A DNA stretch of 64,000 nt from Adiantum capillus-veneris (GCA_014529385.2 CM043971.1:53109209-53173208); one strand, 5' to 3'; shown: positions 34,301 through 46,818, counted from the first letter of the stretch. Translations and numbers: made by a program. Notes: a model not told the origin generated them from the letters alone.

Positions 34301-35200
34301 AAGATGGCAAAATCGTTTGACATGAAAGACATGGGTGAGGCAAGTCATATACTTGGTATGCGCATTGAGAGAGACAGATCAAAGAAGTTGATTTGGTTAT
34401 CTCAAACAGAGTATATTGACAAGGTTTTGCAATGTTTCAATATGGAGAATGGAAAGGCACTGAGTGTTCCATTGCCACCATATGTGAAACTTAGCAAACA
34501 AGATTGTCCTGTGTCTGAGGAAGAACAGGCTGAAATGGATAAGATTCCATATGCGTCTGCAGTGGGTAGTTTGATGTATGCAATGATTGCTACTCGCCCA
34601 GACATTGCATTTGCAGTGGGAGTAGTAAGTCGATACATGTCAAACCCAGGCAAGAAACATTGGGAGGCAGTGAAAGGAATATTGAGATACCTGAAAGCTA
34701 CAAAGAGTATGCGTATATGCTATGGGAGTCAGGAGCTAAGTGTAAAGGGTTTTACAGACTCAGATTATGCAGGTGACTTAGACAACCGAAGGTCTACGTC
34801 AGGGTATGTCTTTACATTGGCTGGTGGAGCAGTATCATGGCGTTCTAGATTACAAGATTGTGTTACTCAGTCTACTACAGAGGCTGAATATGTTGCAGCA
34901 TCAGAGGCATGCAAAGAATCAATTTGGCTTAATCGACTAGTAACAGATTTGGGAATCAAAGAAGAGATGCCTGTGTTATATTGTGATAGTCAAAGTGCTA
35001 TACAATTGGCTCGCAATCCAGTTTATCACTCAAAGACAAAGCATGTGGATGTGAAGTATCATTTCATCAGGGAAATGCTCGAGGATAAGCAACTTCAGCT
35101 TGTCAAAGTTCACACCACAGAAAATCCTGCTGATCTACTTACAAAAGGACTTCCCTCAGAGAGCTCTGCGCATTTTCGCAAGCAGTTAGGTGTAGGGTAG
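31310..35200 (+). pseudogene. Copia gag-pol polyprotein, degenerate
   Basis: Starts at ATG 31310 (MAGSQDTALYNIKKLDGTNF). In order: gag, zinc knuckle CYHCGKKGHMKRDC, protease with WIIDLGAS (Leu where Ser of D-S/T-G is expected), integrase HLxH-type start (WHSRLGHMSKKG) with HSDLCGP and DNGGEY, RT with ILYVDDMLIAS, and RNase H ending in HTTENPADLLTKGLP. In-frame stops occur at about 31601, 31940 and 32189. Frameshifts occur near 33050, 33650 and 33830. Long frames survive at 32261-33103 and 33911-35200. The protease change and stops make the copy inactive. Confidence 0.95.
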
Positions 35201-35289
35201 TACATCACTTCTCTACATCTCTTGTATATTAGCTTGTATAGTAGCTTCTCTCACACTTAAAGTACCACATTAGACTTTAAGTGGGAGGT

Positions 35290-35481
35290 TGTTGGGGTAT
35301 AAAGCCCAATGTGGTTGCCCAGGTAAGTGGGCGAGCCGCCAGGTATGTACACATATTCTTTTGTAAAAACCTAATAAGAACTCACTATGCTCTACACATT
35401 ACAGCAGAGCGAGTTCACCATATCGTCGTGCTCTTCTTCTCGCACTCTCTCTCGCGTTGCACTTCCGCTCTTACTCCTTCA
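35290..35481 (+). repeat. Copia 3' LTR
   Basis: 192 bp, preceded by the purine tract AAGTGGGAGGT and followed by CTATG. Confidence 0.95.
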
Positions 35482-35579
35482 CTATGACAAGTGCAAGCAA
35501 TGCAAAGGGAATTCCAAGTGAAGTGCATGAGATGGGAGCTCATCCATTATTTGTTTTTTAGGTCTCCTAGACACACCCC

Positions 35580-35588
35580 TATAAAAGG
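35580..35588 (+). promoter_or_regulatory. TATA box in the left long LTR
   Basis: TATAAAAGG. The same box sits at 39987-39995 in the right LTR, in the part shared by both. Confidence 0.6.
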
Positions 35589-36079
35589 ATGTATATGGTC
35601 ATTTTTGGGGATTTTTGGCCATGATGCTCCTTGGCCTGTGTAGGCTTTGAGGAATTGTCTTTTTGTCGAGGTTGTGTCGGCACGGGGTTGGTTGTAGATG
35701 GTGTGGTTTATGCAAGAGGACCATTCTCTACTGTCTCTGGATGTCATTTCCCCTTCCCCCTTCTCTTCTCTCCTTGTGTGCGTGTGTTTTCGGGTGTGTG
35801 TAGGCATGTGTGTCCCCCCAAATTTAGTCGTGCAAAGAGATAGAGAGAGGCTGTGTGTGTGTGGAAGGCTATGAATTGAGCCAAGCGGAGTGATTGAGTT
35901 TGTCGGGTGTATTGCAAGGCGTGTGTGTGTATGGTTGTGTGCAAGTGGTGGTTTACTTGTGGGTAGTGTCGAGTTTTGAAGGTGAACTCTAGTGGATTGG
36001 GATGCTATGTATACCATGGGCTATAGCGAGGCATTGTGTTGGGTGTTAGGTGTGTTCTTCTTTCCCCCTCTCCATCTTC

Positions 36080-36097
36080 TGGTGCCCCCACTGAGGA
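36080..36097 (+). other. Primer binding site of the gag-only element
   Basis: TGGTGCCCCCACTGAGGA begins five bases after the LTR end. TGG start and position are typical. I did not identify the tRNA. Confidence 0.6.
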
Positions 36098-36201
36098 GTT
36101 GTCTAATGCTCCAATTTGAGGTTTGAAGCGGTGCTTTTTAAACGACAAAGTGGTTGGCTGATGGTCGAAGTGTTTGATGGTCGAGTTTGAAGCTGACAGA
36201 T

Positions 36202-37764
36202 ATGGTGAAGCCAGGTTTTGGCCCCATATTTACAGGCGTTAAATATCCTGAGGAATGGTTAGCAGATTCGAGTTATGGCTGTTGTCGATGCGTATGTCGG
36301 CGGATGCAAAAAAGTTGCAGATGGTGCCGCTGTTGATGCGAGGACGAGCCAAGGTGTGGTTCGATGGTTTGGAGAGTAGTGATCAAGAATCATGGCAAAG
36401 ATGGAAAAGTCAATTTTTGGAGCAATTTCGAGAGGTGATTACGCTGGAAGAAGCTAGTGCAAGGCTGAAAGCATACACCAGGATGCAAGTAAGGATTTCT
36501 CCATTTTCATTGAGCTGTTTGAAGCTTGTTGGAAACAGTTAGAGGTCTCTACTGGGGTCAAAATCAATCAGTATTTGAAGCTATCAAAGATGTTAGAGGG
36601 CTTGCATCCAAGGATTAGAGAAAAGGTGGAAGACGGTGTGGATACATACGAAGACATGGTCTATCTGGCAAAGATAAAGAGCAAAAAGGTAAAGCAAAAG
36701 CTGGAATTGGGCATGTTGAAACCAGTAGATTATATGCATGTTGCAGAGGTAGCAAAGTGCTCTTTGGTCCAACCAAAGGCGATTCCAATTGTTCAAAATG
36801 CTGAACCTGTTGAGATAAGGCCTACTATTGGTTATGTTCATTGGGGGTTTCTAGTTCGTGATGTGCATGTACCGAGGATGGATGAGCTTGTCAACGAGGA
36901 GAAGCTCCATATTGAGGTGAACCAAGGTGCAAAAGCGGTAGCAGATGTGGAGCTTCCGATGCGGGTTGAAGAGGTAAAGCCTGCTCTTGTGAAAAGTTTT
37001 CATGAAATGATAGCGGCATGCAATCAGGTTGCAGATATCGAGGGTTCAGAAGTTGATGAAGAAAGTGAGCATAGCAGTGAAGATGGTCAAGCTTATACAA
37101 GCTCAAGTAGCTCGGAGACAAGTGAGGAGAATAGAGTGGATGAGTCCACATCCTATGACGGGGAGATGGAGTCTGATGAACCTGAGCTGATAAAGGTAAA
37201 GTTTCCCTCTTATGTGTTTGATGATATGGTAGTAGCCCATGTGCAAGAAGAGCAAGGAACACAGCAAACCAAGGTGCTTAATGAAAACCAAATGGAGCAA
37301 TCTAGGCCTACAGATGATGGAATGCAGGTGAAGGTGGTGTGTGGTGCCATGCTAGTGGCCATGCTGATAAAAGTAGCGGTGGAATGTGCCATGGTGGTGC
37401 AACAGGTATACAGAATTTTTCCAGAAGAGGTAGAGCAGTCGTGCCTATGGAGGAAGACGAGGTGGATGCAAAAGAGCACGAGTTTCTCTCTTCCCAAGAA
37501 GAGCATGATGCAGTGGTAGAACAGGTGATTGAAGATGAAGAGCAAGAGGTGTTGATCAACCTTGAAGGGCTGGTAGACGAGGAAGGGCTGGATGAAGCTG
37601 GAATTCAGTGTGTGGCCAAAGAGAAGTTTGTGATGCCAAAGTTTGTGTTTGTGATGCAGACATGTACAATGGTGGAGAAAGGAGAATCCCAACCAGTGGC
37701 TTTGCTTCCATTGAAGGTATGTAGAATATGGTTGATGCATATGGTGGTAGATGCAGCTATGTGA
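36202..37764 (+). pseudogene. Gag-like gene of the non-autonomous element, frameshifted
   Basis: From ATG 36202 the protein reads FTGVKYPEEW, shifts frame near 36262, then continues RFELWLLSMRMSADAKKLQM and RAKVWFDGLESSDQESWQ, a retrotransposon gag capsid pattern. It shifts again near 36490 and runs through LHPRIREKVEDGVDTYEDMV. A Ser/Glu-rich acidic segment follows. A stretch with WCHASGHADKSSGGMCH near 37340 may be a damaged zinc knuckle. The acidic end reaches 37764. No enzyme domain follows. At least three frame changes indicate a dead copy. Confidence 0.7.
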
Positions 37765-38137
37765 TGGTTGGTTCAACAGGTGCAGGGGTCTATGCTTGAG
37801 GCCTCCACTTTATTTGGTTGGGAGGGAGGGTCAGACATGTGTTGGAGCTCGTTGTCAGAAGGTAGGCTATGGGTAGCCTACACACATGGTGGTCTATGTG
37901 CTAGGGTACAGTACTATGTTGGGTGACAGATATCCAAGGCAGGTGTTTGATCCAGGCGGAAGCTATATGATGCAGGAGGTGGGGCAACCCACTTGAAGGT
38001 TTGGCAGTAGGATGCAATAAAATTGTATACATATGGTTTTGGTTTTCTCATAGTGTGTGCTCAGGTTTTGCAATTAGAAATGGAATAAAGATCTCATGCG
38101 GCTGAGCATAAATGCTCAACTAGGGGGTGGGCAATGA
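37765..38137 (+). other. 3' untranslated part and purine tract of the gag-only element
   Basis: No coding. It ends with the purine-rich tract AGGGGGTGGGCAATGA directly before the right LTR. Confidence 0.6.
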
Positions 38138-39489
38138 TGGTACACCCAAAGTGTGTCGACCATAGAAGATGGCATGGGAAAATATGTGCAGGCTAGCAGA
38201 AGCATGGCAAAAGGCTGGAGCAGCTAGGAAGATCATGGGTTGATAGGTAGCAGCGGAGCTGTATAACTGATGCGGCTTATATGCCAAGAAAGGCTCCAAA
38301 AGGGGTTAATTTGGGTCACAGGGGAAGGTGATGCAAGGTGCATCTTTTGGGTCCAAGAATGTAGAGCTTGAAGTGCTGAGGGAGTAGGTTCAGACGGCTC
38401 ATCCAACAAAGCTACAGGGCCCAAGTTATGGAAGGTTGAAGGTTCAGTGTGTTGCAAATTCTTGCCGTACAAGAAAGTTGAGGACAAATTATCCAAGCGA
38501 AATTCAAGGTATAGGCGTGTAGTGCTTGATTTATGGAGCCTACTCACCTTTTCGGATTGCAGATAAGAGCCACGGATTGCATTTTATGGCCAGTTGAAGT
38601 TTTGTCAAGGCCTAGTGGTCCCCGCCTGACCACATGGGGGAGTGTGCCATCTGGTGTCTTTTGAGCCTCGTCAAGAATCTAGAGCAGGATATGCATCATA
38701 CAAAGCTAGTAGGAATTGACTGCATGTCAAACGGAGCCCGAAGCGTAAAGATATAGAAGTCGGAAGATTGGGTGCACTTGTTCGAGATTGATTGCATATG
38801 CCTTGACCGGTTTTTGCGGCCTCGGTTTGGGAGATCGGGGAGTATTGAGTTATGGTTAGAGTTGGGGATTTTTCAAGTCAACATCATGGAGTCTCGGCCG
38901 GGATTTGCGGCTTGTCAATCCGACATGGGAGCATTACAGGGGATTATGGGAAAGGAGGGCGCAAAAAGAAGCTAAGCGTGATTTTTTTAATTTATTTTGC
39001 AAGGCCTTTAGAGGCCATGGAATTAGCAATTGCCATGTGGCGGGCAGTATGTCCCATATGCACCGATTTGGGCTCGAAGGCAGTGGTATAACACCTGGCT
39101 CGTGAGGCTTTTGTAGAGTATGTGAGGGAGTGAAAGCTCCCATGTGGCATGGCTATGGCCGCCCATATGGGGCGCTGCTGTTGGTGGTGGAGGCGGTGTC
39201 CAGTTGGCGTTTTGATTAAAGGAGCAGGGGCGGTGCTGTGCGCGCGCCCGTTGGGCGGTAGCCAGTGGTGGCCGGTGGCAATTGATGACACTGATGACAT
39301 GGCATGCACATCCGCAAGCACCGGGTCCCACAGGCCCAAGGCTACCAAATGTTTTTTTGAGGGAAAGTGCCCCCCCAATAGAAATGTCGCTATTGCTCGA
39401 CAAGGGGAGGGGTCCCGCGATGGAAGGAGAAGCAGCTCGATGCCAGTCAAGGGCAATACAAGGGGAGGATCTCACGACCAGAGGACAGC

Positions 39490-39604
<115 letters not shown>

Positions 39605-39986
39605 AAAGCTTGAAGGGGCATGGCCAAGAGGCCTACCCAGCTAGTGGAGAATAGAAGAGGGTGATAGAGAGAGTTTGAAGGCTCAAAGGCCAATACAAAA
39701 GGGGTCTATCCCGCCTGCCACAAAGGGAAGTGGAGAACCAAGGTCAAGCAAGGGAAGAGAGAGAAAGAATTAGTCCGAGAGGTATCCAAAGGTCGACAAG
39801 TGCAAGTGCAGGTGTGGCCAAATTAAGTGGACAAAGAGTCAAGATGTGAGCACCATGCAGAGCTTGCCAAAATGAGCTATGACAAGTGCAAGCAATGCAA
39901 AGGGAATTCCAAGTGAAGTTGCAAGTGAAGTGCACGAGATGGGAGCTCATCCATTATTTCTTTTTTAGGTCTCCTAGACACACCCC

Positions 39987-39995
39987 TATAAAAGG
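39987..39995 (+). promoter_or_regulatory. TATA box in the right long LTR
   Basis: TATAAAAGG, conserved with 35580. Confidence 0.6.
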
Positions 39996-40485
39996 ATGTA
40001 TATGTTCATTTTTTGGGGCTTTTTGGCCATGATGCTCCTTGGTTTATGTAGGCTTTTAGGAATTGTCTTTTCGCCAAGGTTGTGTCAGCATGGGATTGGT
40101 TGTACATGGTGTGGTTTATGCAAGAGGACCATTCTCTATTGTCTCTGGATGTCATTTCCCCTTCCCCCTTCTCTTCTTTGCTTGTGTGCGTGTGTTGCCA
40201 GGTGTGTGTAGGCATGTGTGCCCCCCCCCCCCGATTTGGTCGTGCAAAGAGATAGAGAGAGGTTGTGTGTGTGTGGAAGGCTGTTAATTGAGCGGAGTGG
40301 AGTGATTGAGTTTGTCGGGTGCATTGCAAGGCGTGTGTGCGTATGGTTGTGTGCAAGCGGTGGTTTGCTTGCGAGTAGTGTTGAGTTTTGAAGGTGAACT
40401 CTAGTGGATTGGGGCGTTGTGTATACCCTGGCTATAGAGAGGCATTGTGTTGGGTGCTCGATGTGTTCCCCTTTCCCCCTCTCCA

Positions 40486-41754
40486 GCATTGTGTCTTCCA
40501 AATGGTTTGACCCTCTACACTATTTGCTCGCATAATCTTGTCTTAAATGGGAAATTTTTCTCATGTCTTCATGAGAAAAAGTGTGACTCAACAAGTAGTT
40601 CAACATGATAATATCAAATTAGTTTCTTGGGTAATTTGCTAGATTAAACAAGGTCTCTCACCCAATATCAATGTCGGCACGTGAAAAAGATACGGTAGCT
40701 CAGCTTCTTTCCAATCAGTGTGTGCTACCTAAGAAGCAAGGCGAGAGAATTTGATGATCTATACACAAAGTCTTGCACAATAGGCATGGAACTTGTGACA
40801 ACATCGATGATGGAGCAAAGGCCCGGTCTGATCCATTCACAAAGAGGTTTAAAGTGTGGCCTTCAATCCATGACTCCCCTCCAGCTTTTGGTTTGCCTTA
40901 TGAGCACCTTTAATCAAAGCTCTGCTATGCCAGTGCTTTCATGGCTTGTAGGATGGAAATGTGCGACAGTGATGGCATGCCCCGCTCCCAGCTGTCATAT
41001 TTGACGTTCATCATGTGTGAAATTCAAATTATAGTGAAATTGCAATGAATAAATTGAATTGAACCCTGAAGCCTTGGATCGGCCTCAATTTCAAATGAAC
41101 AAGCCTTGCAAGCATGCTAAAAGGGATTAGCCTCAAGTTTGAATGAGCAAGCCTTGCAAGCATGCTTTGGCATTTGGACCGCGGGATTATCTTGTGGACT
41201 TTGGACTCTAGAATTTGGGAGCATGATCTAGCCTTTAGACTCCCCACTCCAAAGTGCTTATTCAATGACACTTAATCTCAAGTTTGAGCCAAAGGCTCCA
41301 CGATTTCTTGTCACAACAATTTGGTTCTAGACAACATGAGGATTGAAATTTATGTCATCGATGAATTGTTACTACACTGTGTAGAAGATAATGTATTGTA
41401 ATACTTCTTGCTTTGTATCTATCATAAGAAGAACAAGGATAGCAACATGGTTGAATACCATGTACATTTGGCAAGGCTCAACCTAGAGTTTGGGCCTGAA
41501 ATTGTGTTTTGACGCAATGCCTACTCCTAGAGAATCACACTTGAAATTGTTCTAAGACTCAAAATTTTAGCGTCGTAAGTGATTTTCAGGCATTGTGCCA
41601 GGCCCAAATTTCAGGCATTGTTCGAAGACTCAAAATTTCAGCATCGTAACTGATTTTACTAGTGTGTGCAAACCACTGAAAACCTCCTCTCAAGGAATAG
41701 AGAACAAGAAGAGTCGTCCCGTTTTTGTGCATTTTTCCCATAATTTCTATATAT
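40486..41754. other. Unassigned spacer with small tandem repeats
   Basis: No gene. CAAGCCTTGCAAGCATGCT occurs twice (near 41099 and 41149). A ~39-bp unit with AAGACTCAAAATTT and CGTAA repeats at 41550 and 41618. Confidence 0.6.
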
Positions 41755-42005
41755 GTCTTTATTGGCATGATAGCAGGTTGAAAGTAAGAGAGTTCAAAAA
41801 AGGGTGATTTAGTTTCACTATATCATTCAAAGTTAGGCCCAAAGAAACTCAATTCAAAGATAGCATGGTCAAGACCATATGAAGTAGACTAGGTTTTCTC
41901 TAATGGCACGTTCAAACAAAAGGAATTTTTTGGAGGATTGATGCTACCAAAGGTCCATAATGGGACAAAGATTAAGCTATACTATTCCAAAATAGCAGAA
42001 TCTCT
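41755..42005 (+). pseudogene. Ty3 integrase C-terminal fragment
   Basis: In two frames the DNA reads WHDSRLKVREFKKG, then GDLVSLYHSKLGPKKLNSKI, WSRPYEV and HNGTKIKLYY. This is the C-terminal (GPY/F-like) part of a Ty3-type integrase. A one-base slip in an A run near 41800 and a TAG stop after YEVD break it. No neighbouring pol domain is present, so it is an isolated scrap. Confidence 0.7.
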
Positions 42006-42335
42006 ACCACCAAGTCCTCAAGGCATTGGCACATCTGATTTTAAATGCCCTCCACTAGATCTATTTTAGCATACTAGAAGAGGTCAGTGTATCTTATGAC
42101 ACTCATCTTAATAATGATATAAGGGTTTCTATATTCCAATCTCCAGTTACTAGATAATCAAAAGAGATCCATGCAATGATGACACAGCTAGTAATTTTTT
42201 GAATGAAACACCCCAAACCAAGAAGAAGGTCTGAAAAACAATCCAACTTATGTCTTAGAAATTTTTTTGAGTATGCTTTTGGCAAGGGAAGTAAACACCA
42301 AAAACCTATCAACCTCAGAGGGAGCACAGTGCAAA
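42006..42335. other. Unassigned spacer
   Basis: No gene or repeat recognised. Probably the degraded downstream part of the Ty3 fragment. Confidence 0.4.
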
Positions 42336-42479
42336 TTGGGTTACATTTACACGGGTGTATAATGAAAATAATATGTATTATTTGGATTATATAGTGTTTT
42401 TCTGCATAATACAGTGTAAATCATATAATCAAAGGAACTCTTTGATCAAAGAACCCTATAATACATATGCCTCTTCTAA

Positions 42480-43768
42480 TCGAAGGAGCGCATTGCAACT
42501 TTTGTAGTTTGTTAGAGATAGAGGAGATAGAGCAAGCAAATATACTTGATTTTTTGGTTCTGTTTTTAACCTCTTTTTCTTTTTGCTAATTTGTGTTGTG
42601 CTAGAGGTTCGCCTCACACACAAAATTAGTTTGCAGGTGCGTAGGACTATTCCAAAGTTGTGTCAACATAGTCACACTCCTAGAATAGATAGACATTAGA
42701 GCTTTGTCTCGTGGTTGTGTAGACCAATCGGTCACACTCCAGAGAGATCCATTGAGAGGGTAGAATCCCACTCGTGATGTGTAGAGGTTCCTTCCTCACA
42801 CTTCTGGGGTAGGAGTTTGTCACTTTAAGTTGTGTATAAGAATACTCACACTTCAAAAGCTGGTAAAATATACAAGCATACCTAGAAACTTGCTATCCAG
42901 TATAGTTTACTTTCCACGCTAGAGAAAAAGCTAAACTATAATATAAATAAAGTATACACATTGCCGCATTTGAAGAGTGAAGAGTTAAGTTTAACTTTCT
43001 CTTCATCTACAAATGTATCAATGTTTATATTTCATTTGCACTATTGTTTATGATTTTGTTTTACGTATCCAACTCACCTAAGCAATAGTACCAGATTGAT
43101 TGTCTGCTACTTGCAATAGGTGAGTAAAGATATACTCTCTACATGTTCTTTATGACATGTAGCTTTTTTTCAGATGTGATGATTAATGGTTGATTGTTGC
43201 ATTCTGTTGAAGATTTTCTTACACTTCAATAGGACTAATGGTTTGATTGTTGCGTTGTGTTAGAGATTTTCTTACACTTCAGTAGTGACCAAATTAATTA
43301 TTTTATATTTCAATCAATCAAATAATAGTGACCACTTTTGTGTTAGAGCTATTATCTCACACAATTGGGCTATTAGTGCGTACCGTACACTTTTTGTAGT
43401 CTAATGAACTACTTTCATGTGACGTAAACTTCTAGTGTTCTGTGATTAGTAGTGTTCACATTTGTGTTAGAGTTTTTAACTCACACAGTTGGACTACTTT
43501 TTTATAACATTAACTTATAGTGATCTATTTTCTAAAATTTTATCTTTTATTGCATTACAGTTAAATTGATTGTAAGTTTATTTGATTATTGATAACAAAA
43601 TCTTATTCGAAAATCATAATCATTAAAAATTATATATATTTCATTTGTTGCACAAATTGTTCATTTTAAATATGTCTAAATATTGAACATTGATATTAAA
43701 CATTTTCATATTTGAGCATGTTTGAATTATTTTCTTGTTGTTAATATATCATTGTTTGTTTTAATAGC
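42480..43768 (+). other. 5' leader or intron region of the outer kinase-like gene
   Basis: No coding. Units such as GTTGTGTAGACCAATCGGTCACACTCCAGA repeat loosely, and a duplicated stretch with GATTTTCTTACACTTCA lies at 43200-43290. Matching words occur on the minus strand at 56590-56880, ahead of the other kinase-like gene, so the leader is shared by both copies. Confidence 0.5.
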
Positions 43769-45610
43769 CATGTCAGAGACGAATCTATCACGAGTAGATC
43801 AAAAAACCATCACCGAAGCTATTGTTCGCTATCTACATGGTGTGAAAGAGAAGCAGTTATGTTGATGTTTTGAAACTACAAATCCTTCTAGTTTCAATGA
43901 TTTTATCAGTACGTTGACAAAACATTGCTTTGAGCGCTTACGGCAATCATTCTCCATGATATCATTCGATATTACAATTTTCATTGGCGATCAAATGTGG
44001 AGGCTTGTCAAGCAAGTCTTGGGCCAAATCTTGGTTGCTTTTGATGCTCTGCAAAACCCTGAAGTCAGCTCTCTCCCTCTAGTATGCGAAAGAATGCACA
44101 TCAATTGCATGCAGAAATGGAAGGAAAGAGCAAGCTAGAAGGCCCTAACAAAAGACCGAGAGTGATTGATCCTACCGAGCCAACCACTGAGACAAAAGTG
44201 GCAACTTCCGCTCAGCCTACCAATGTAGAAGTAGTAGCCCAAGGTGATGATCCACTAGTATTGCACCTCCTATAGGATTCACATGTTTTTGTGCGCTCCT
44301 TGCCGCACTGTCGAAGCAAGGGACATGCCTAACACTGTGTGCGAGCCACAGACGGCTCCAAGCAAACAACTAGCTTAACTACTAAGCTCAAAGAAAGCGA
44401 TGGTGTGTCACTCACCGCTCTACGCTTGCTTCGTGGAGGATTCCTCGCCACGAAGAATAAGGAGCCGCCGCTTCGCCGCGCTCAACCGCTTTGCCACCGC
44501 CGTGCCGTCGTCGCAATGCTCGATCGCACACACACTCTCTCTCTCTCTCTCACATACACACACACACAAGGAGGTGAAGAAGAAGAAGATGGAGATGGAG
44601 ATGGAGCAAGAGCACTCTTCTATTGCACAAATGAGAGAATAAGTGAATTTTAGGTTTAGTTGGCTTTTATATGAGCTCACCCCATTCACACTTGGGCGCC
44701 CATGCTTAGCGAACTAATCCCTTGAATGTCCCAATTAGAGTGCGCCTCTCATCGGCGATCACTCTTACCTTTTTCCTATTGGACCGACAAGCCCGGTACC
44801 TGACTCTACCAAATAAATAATACAATGTCCACCGTAGGTTACAACGTCCGTCTCATAGGTGATAGGGTGTCCGTGAGCCGTGAGGGTTAACAGTTTTCCA
44901 CTTACAAGCTCCCTAACTTGGAGAAGGTAGATGGGCATATGTCAAGCAAGTTCGTGTACTTTATCTTGCCTTCTCAAACCTTGTATATACATCTAAAGTA
45001 TTCAAGATCCAGTCACACGAGTCAATTGCTAGACAACAAGTCATGAAAGAAGCCACTGCTTTTAATATCCAACATCAAGGTATAACATTGTCACTTGGCA
45101 TCGTGCGTCACTCACCATGTACAATGCTTATCTTCAAATATTGGAACGACGGCCATGTGGAGAAGTGGATACAAGCATGTCACTCGGATGGAAGCAAGCC
45201 TGCCATCAAAGAGTTTTTTGCAGATAGATGGTAGTATAGAGTGCTTCCAAGACAATATCTTACAATTGTCATTGCTCTACTACAAACGTTGAGGTACTTA
45301 CATCACCATGATTTTTTACACAACGGCCTTCACCCTCACAACATTATGTTGCATTTTGCTGACAAGGGTGTTTATTGCGGCATTATAGATTGGGGCACTT
45401 CTAGCTTATTCCCAACTACGAAGACATTTCCAAAGATAACAAATCTGTCTTTGAAGTGTCAAAACAATCACCTTCGAGACTACCCTTGGCTTCCTCCGAG
45501 TGTATCTCCAACAACCCTCCTCCTTTTTCTAAAGCCACGGATGTATATGTTGGGCTCTGAAACACATACTTAAATGCATGCCAGAGCCAAGTGATCTAGA
45601 TCAAAGATCC
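43769..45610 (+). pseudogene. Protein-kinase-like gene, outer copy (degenerate)
   Basis: ATG follows an acceptor-like TTTTAATAGCC. The N-terminus (MSETNLSRVDQK..IVRYLHGV) reads into a stop and frame changes, then a basic KSKLEGPNKRPRVID segment. After a ~700-base GC-richer interruption the kinase part appears: TMLIFKYWNDGHVEKWI (hinge-like), LLQTLRYLHHHDFLHNGLHPHNIML and GIIDWGTSS. These match a kinase catalytic loop and DFG-type motif. HNGLHPHN has Gly where the catalytic Asp of HRD belongs, and DWG replaces DFG. The C-terminal lobe is frameshifted near 45235 and 45510. It may be a captured host gene. It is not functional as it stands. Confidence 0.65.
44276..44990. other. GC-richer segment interrupting the kinase-like gene
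   Basis: This stretch is richer in CG, with a CT/CA microsatellite (44532-44569), unlike the AT-rich surroundings. It contains open frames on both strands with no recognisable domain. It could be an intron with an insertion. No clear terminal repeats were seen. Confidence 0.4.
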
Positions 45611-46006
45611 TTTGTAAAAAAAATACATAAAACTCTTGATTTAGGCAAAGATAGAAATCTTCAAAATTGACCTTCAGCTTTTCATTAATCCCTTTGTATC
45701 AATGGAGCCCAGAAACTTGGCATAAATGTTGTATCTTTTTTTGGTCTTCGACCAGACGATGAATGAATACAAACATCTTTTTTTGGGTTGAAATTGTTGT
45801 TGTATTGTTAATGTAACGTTAATTTAAGTATCACATCACAATTTAAGTGACAATTTAATGTTTTTAAGTTCACGCTATCATTATATCATTGAAATTGATT
45901 TAAGTGACATTTGCATCATTGTCTGTATATTGATATGTCAATTTCAAGTTGCAAAAGATTTTCCTTGTTTATATGGTTGTTAAATTTTTGTATTTTGTTT
46001 GTAGAT

Positions 46007-46818
46007 ATGGCTGAAGACCTTGATTACAACGAGGCACAACAAATTATCAACGTGAAGAAAATTCAATGTGACAGTTGGACTTATCAATTATTGCCATCAT
46101 TCAAGAGGATGAATCAAACCTCGAGGGTGAGCCCTTGAGTTTCAAACAATGCAAAGACTTATATCCGAGCTACTTTTTTTGGAATACACTTTTCATAACA
46201 AGTGGCCACGCAAAGGAAAATCCACCAATAAAGCTCTTTGACTTGCAGCATGTGGGATTAGATTGAGTTCTTCTCCAACAATTTATCCGTCAACAACGAG
46301 CTATCCCCAATAATAACCTGATTGCCATATACTTAATTCAACACTGCTATGCACATTACATATTGGGCAAGAGAGTCAACTTGGATGATAAGCCTCCTAA
46401 CACGGGCATTGGGCTTGCCACATTGCCAACAAGGTTTTAGTGCAGAACGAGCAAAGCCCCAACCATCACAAAAGCGTTATGTCATCCTTTTACCAGAGGA
46501 GCATGAAATCATTGTAGAGATGGCAAGCCAGGGAGTTGACCGTAGCAAGCCAAGGTAAAACTCCTGTAGGCTTGATATTGAAGGTGTTAGAGCTTGAGAC
46601 ACAGGCTGATTCCACTAGAAGAGAGCTTGAAATAGCTCAAATCAAGCTTGCAAAGTACAACAAGAAGTTTGGTCCCTTTACAAAAGAAGATGTTACAGCT
46701 ACCATAGCCAACCTCAACGCATTTTCGACTGCACCTTTCAACTCTGCATCTATTGGCTCTGATGAATTTTGCTTGAATGAGATTTTGGCAGATCTCACTC
46801 AGCATGTTGAGTTGTAAA
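46007..46818 (+). pseudogene. Unknown downstream coding segment near the outer kinase-like gene
   Basis: After TTTGTTTGTAGAT comes MAEDLDYNEAQQIINVKK, then a run in several frames with LFDLQHVGLD and QFIRQQRAIPNNNLIAIYLI. It ends with a helical stretch (LELETQADSTRRELEIAQIK) and a stop at 46817. No family is recognised. It may be the kinase-like gene's C-terminal exons or a separate cargo gene. The inner element shows no counterpart. Confidence 0.4.

Larger units (their letters stand above)
30024..35481 (+). mobile_element. Ty1/copia retrotransposon, complete but with a degenerate coding region
   Basis: 5458 bp with 192-bp LTRs that differ at about ten positions by eye. It has a primer site TGGTATCAGAGC, gag-protease-integrase-RT-RNase H in copia order, a purine tract GTGGGAGGT and a 5-bp target duplication CTATG. 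The empty site in the sister LTR confirms the borders. Its protein is close to that of the minus-strand copia at 48259-52837, so the two belong to related families. Confidence 0.95.
28580..36074 (+). repeat. Left LTR of the gag-only element, interrupted by copia
   Basis: It begins TGGTACAGCCAAAGTG and ends CCCTCTCCA. Without the copia (30024-35481 plus one CTATG) it is ~2.03 kb. That is shorter than the right LTR by two internal deletions (near 28623 and 28670) and a shorter GA run. Confidence 0.85.

Noticed and set aside
44405-44645. A small gene in the GC-rich segment
   Set aside because: Open frames exist on both strands but include a CT/CA repeat and show no domain or splice context.
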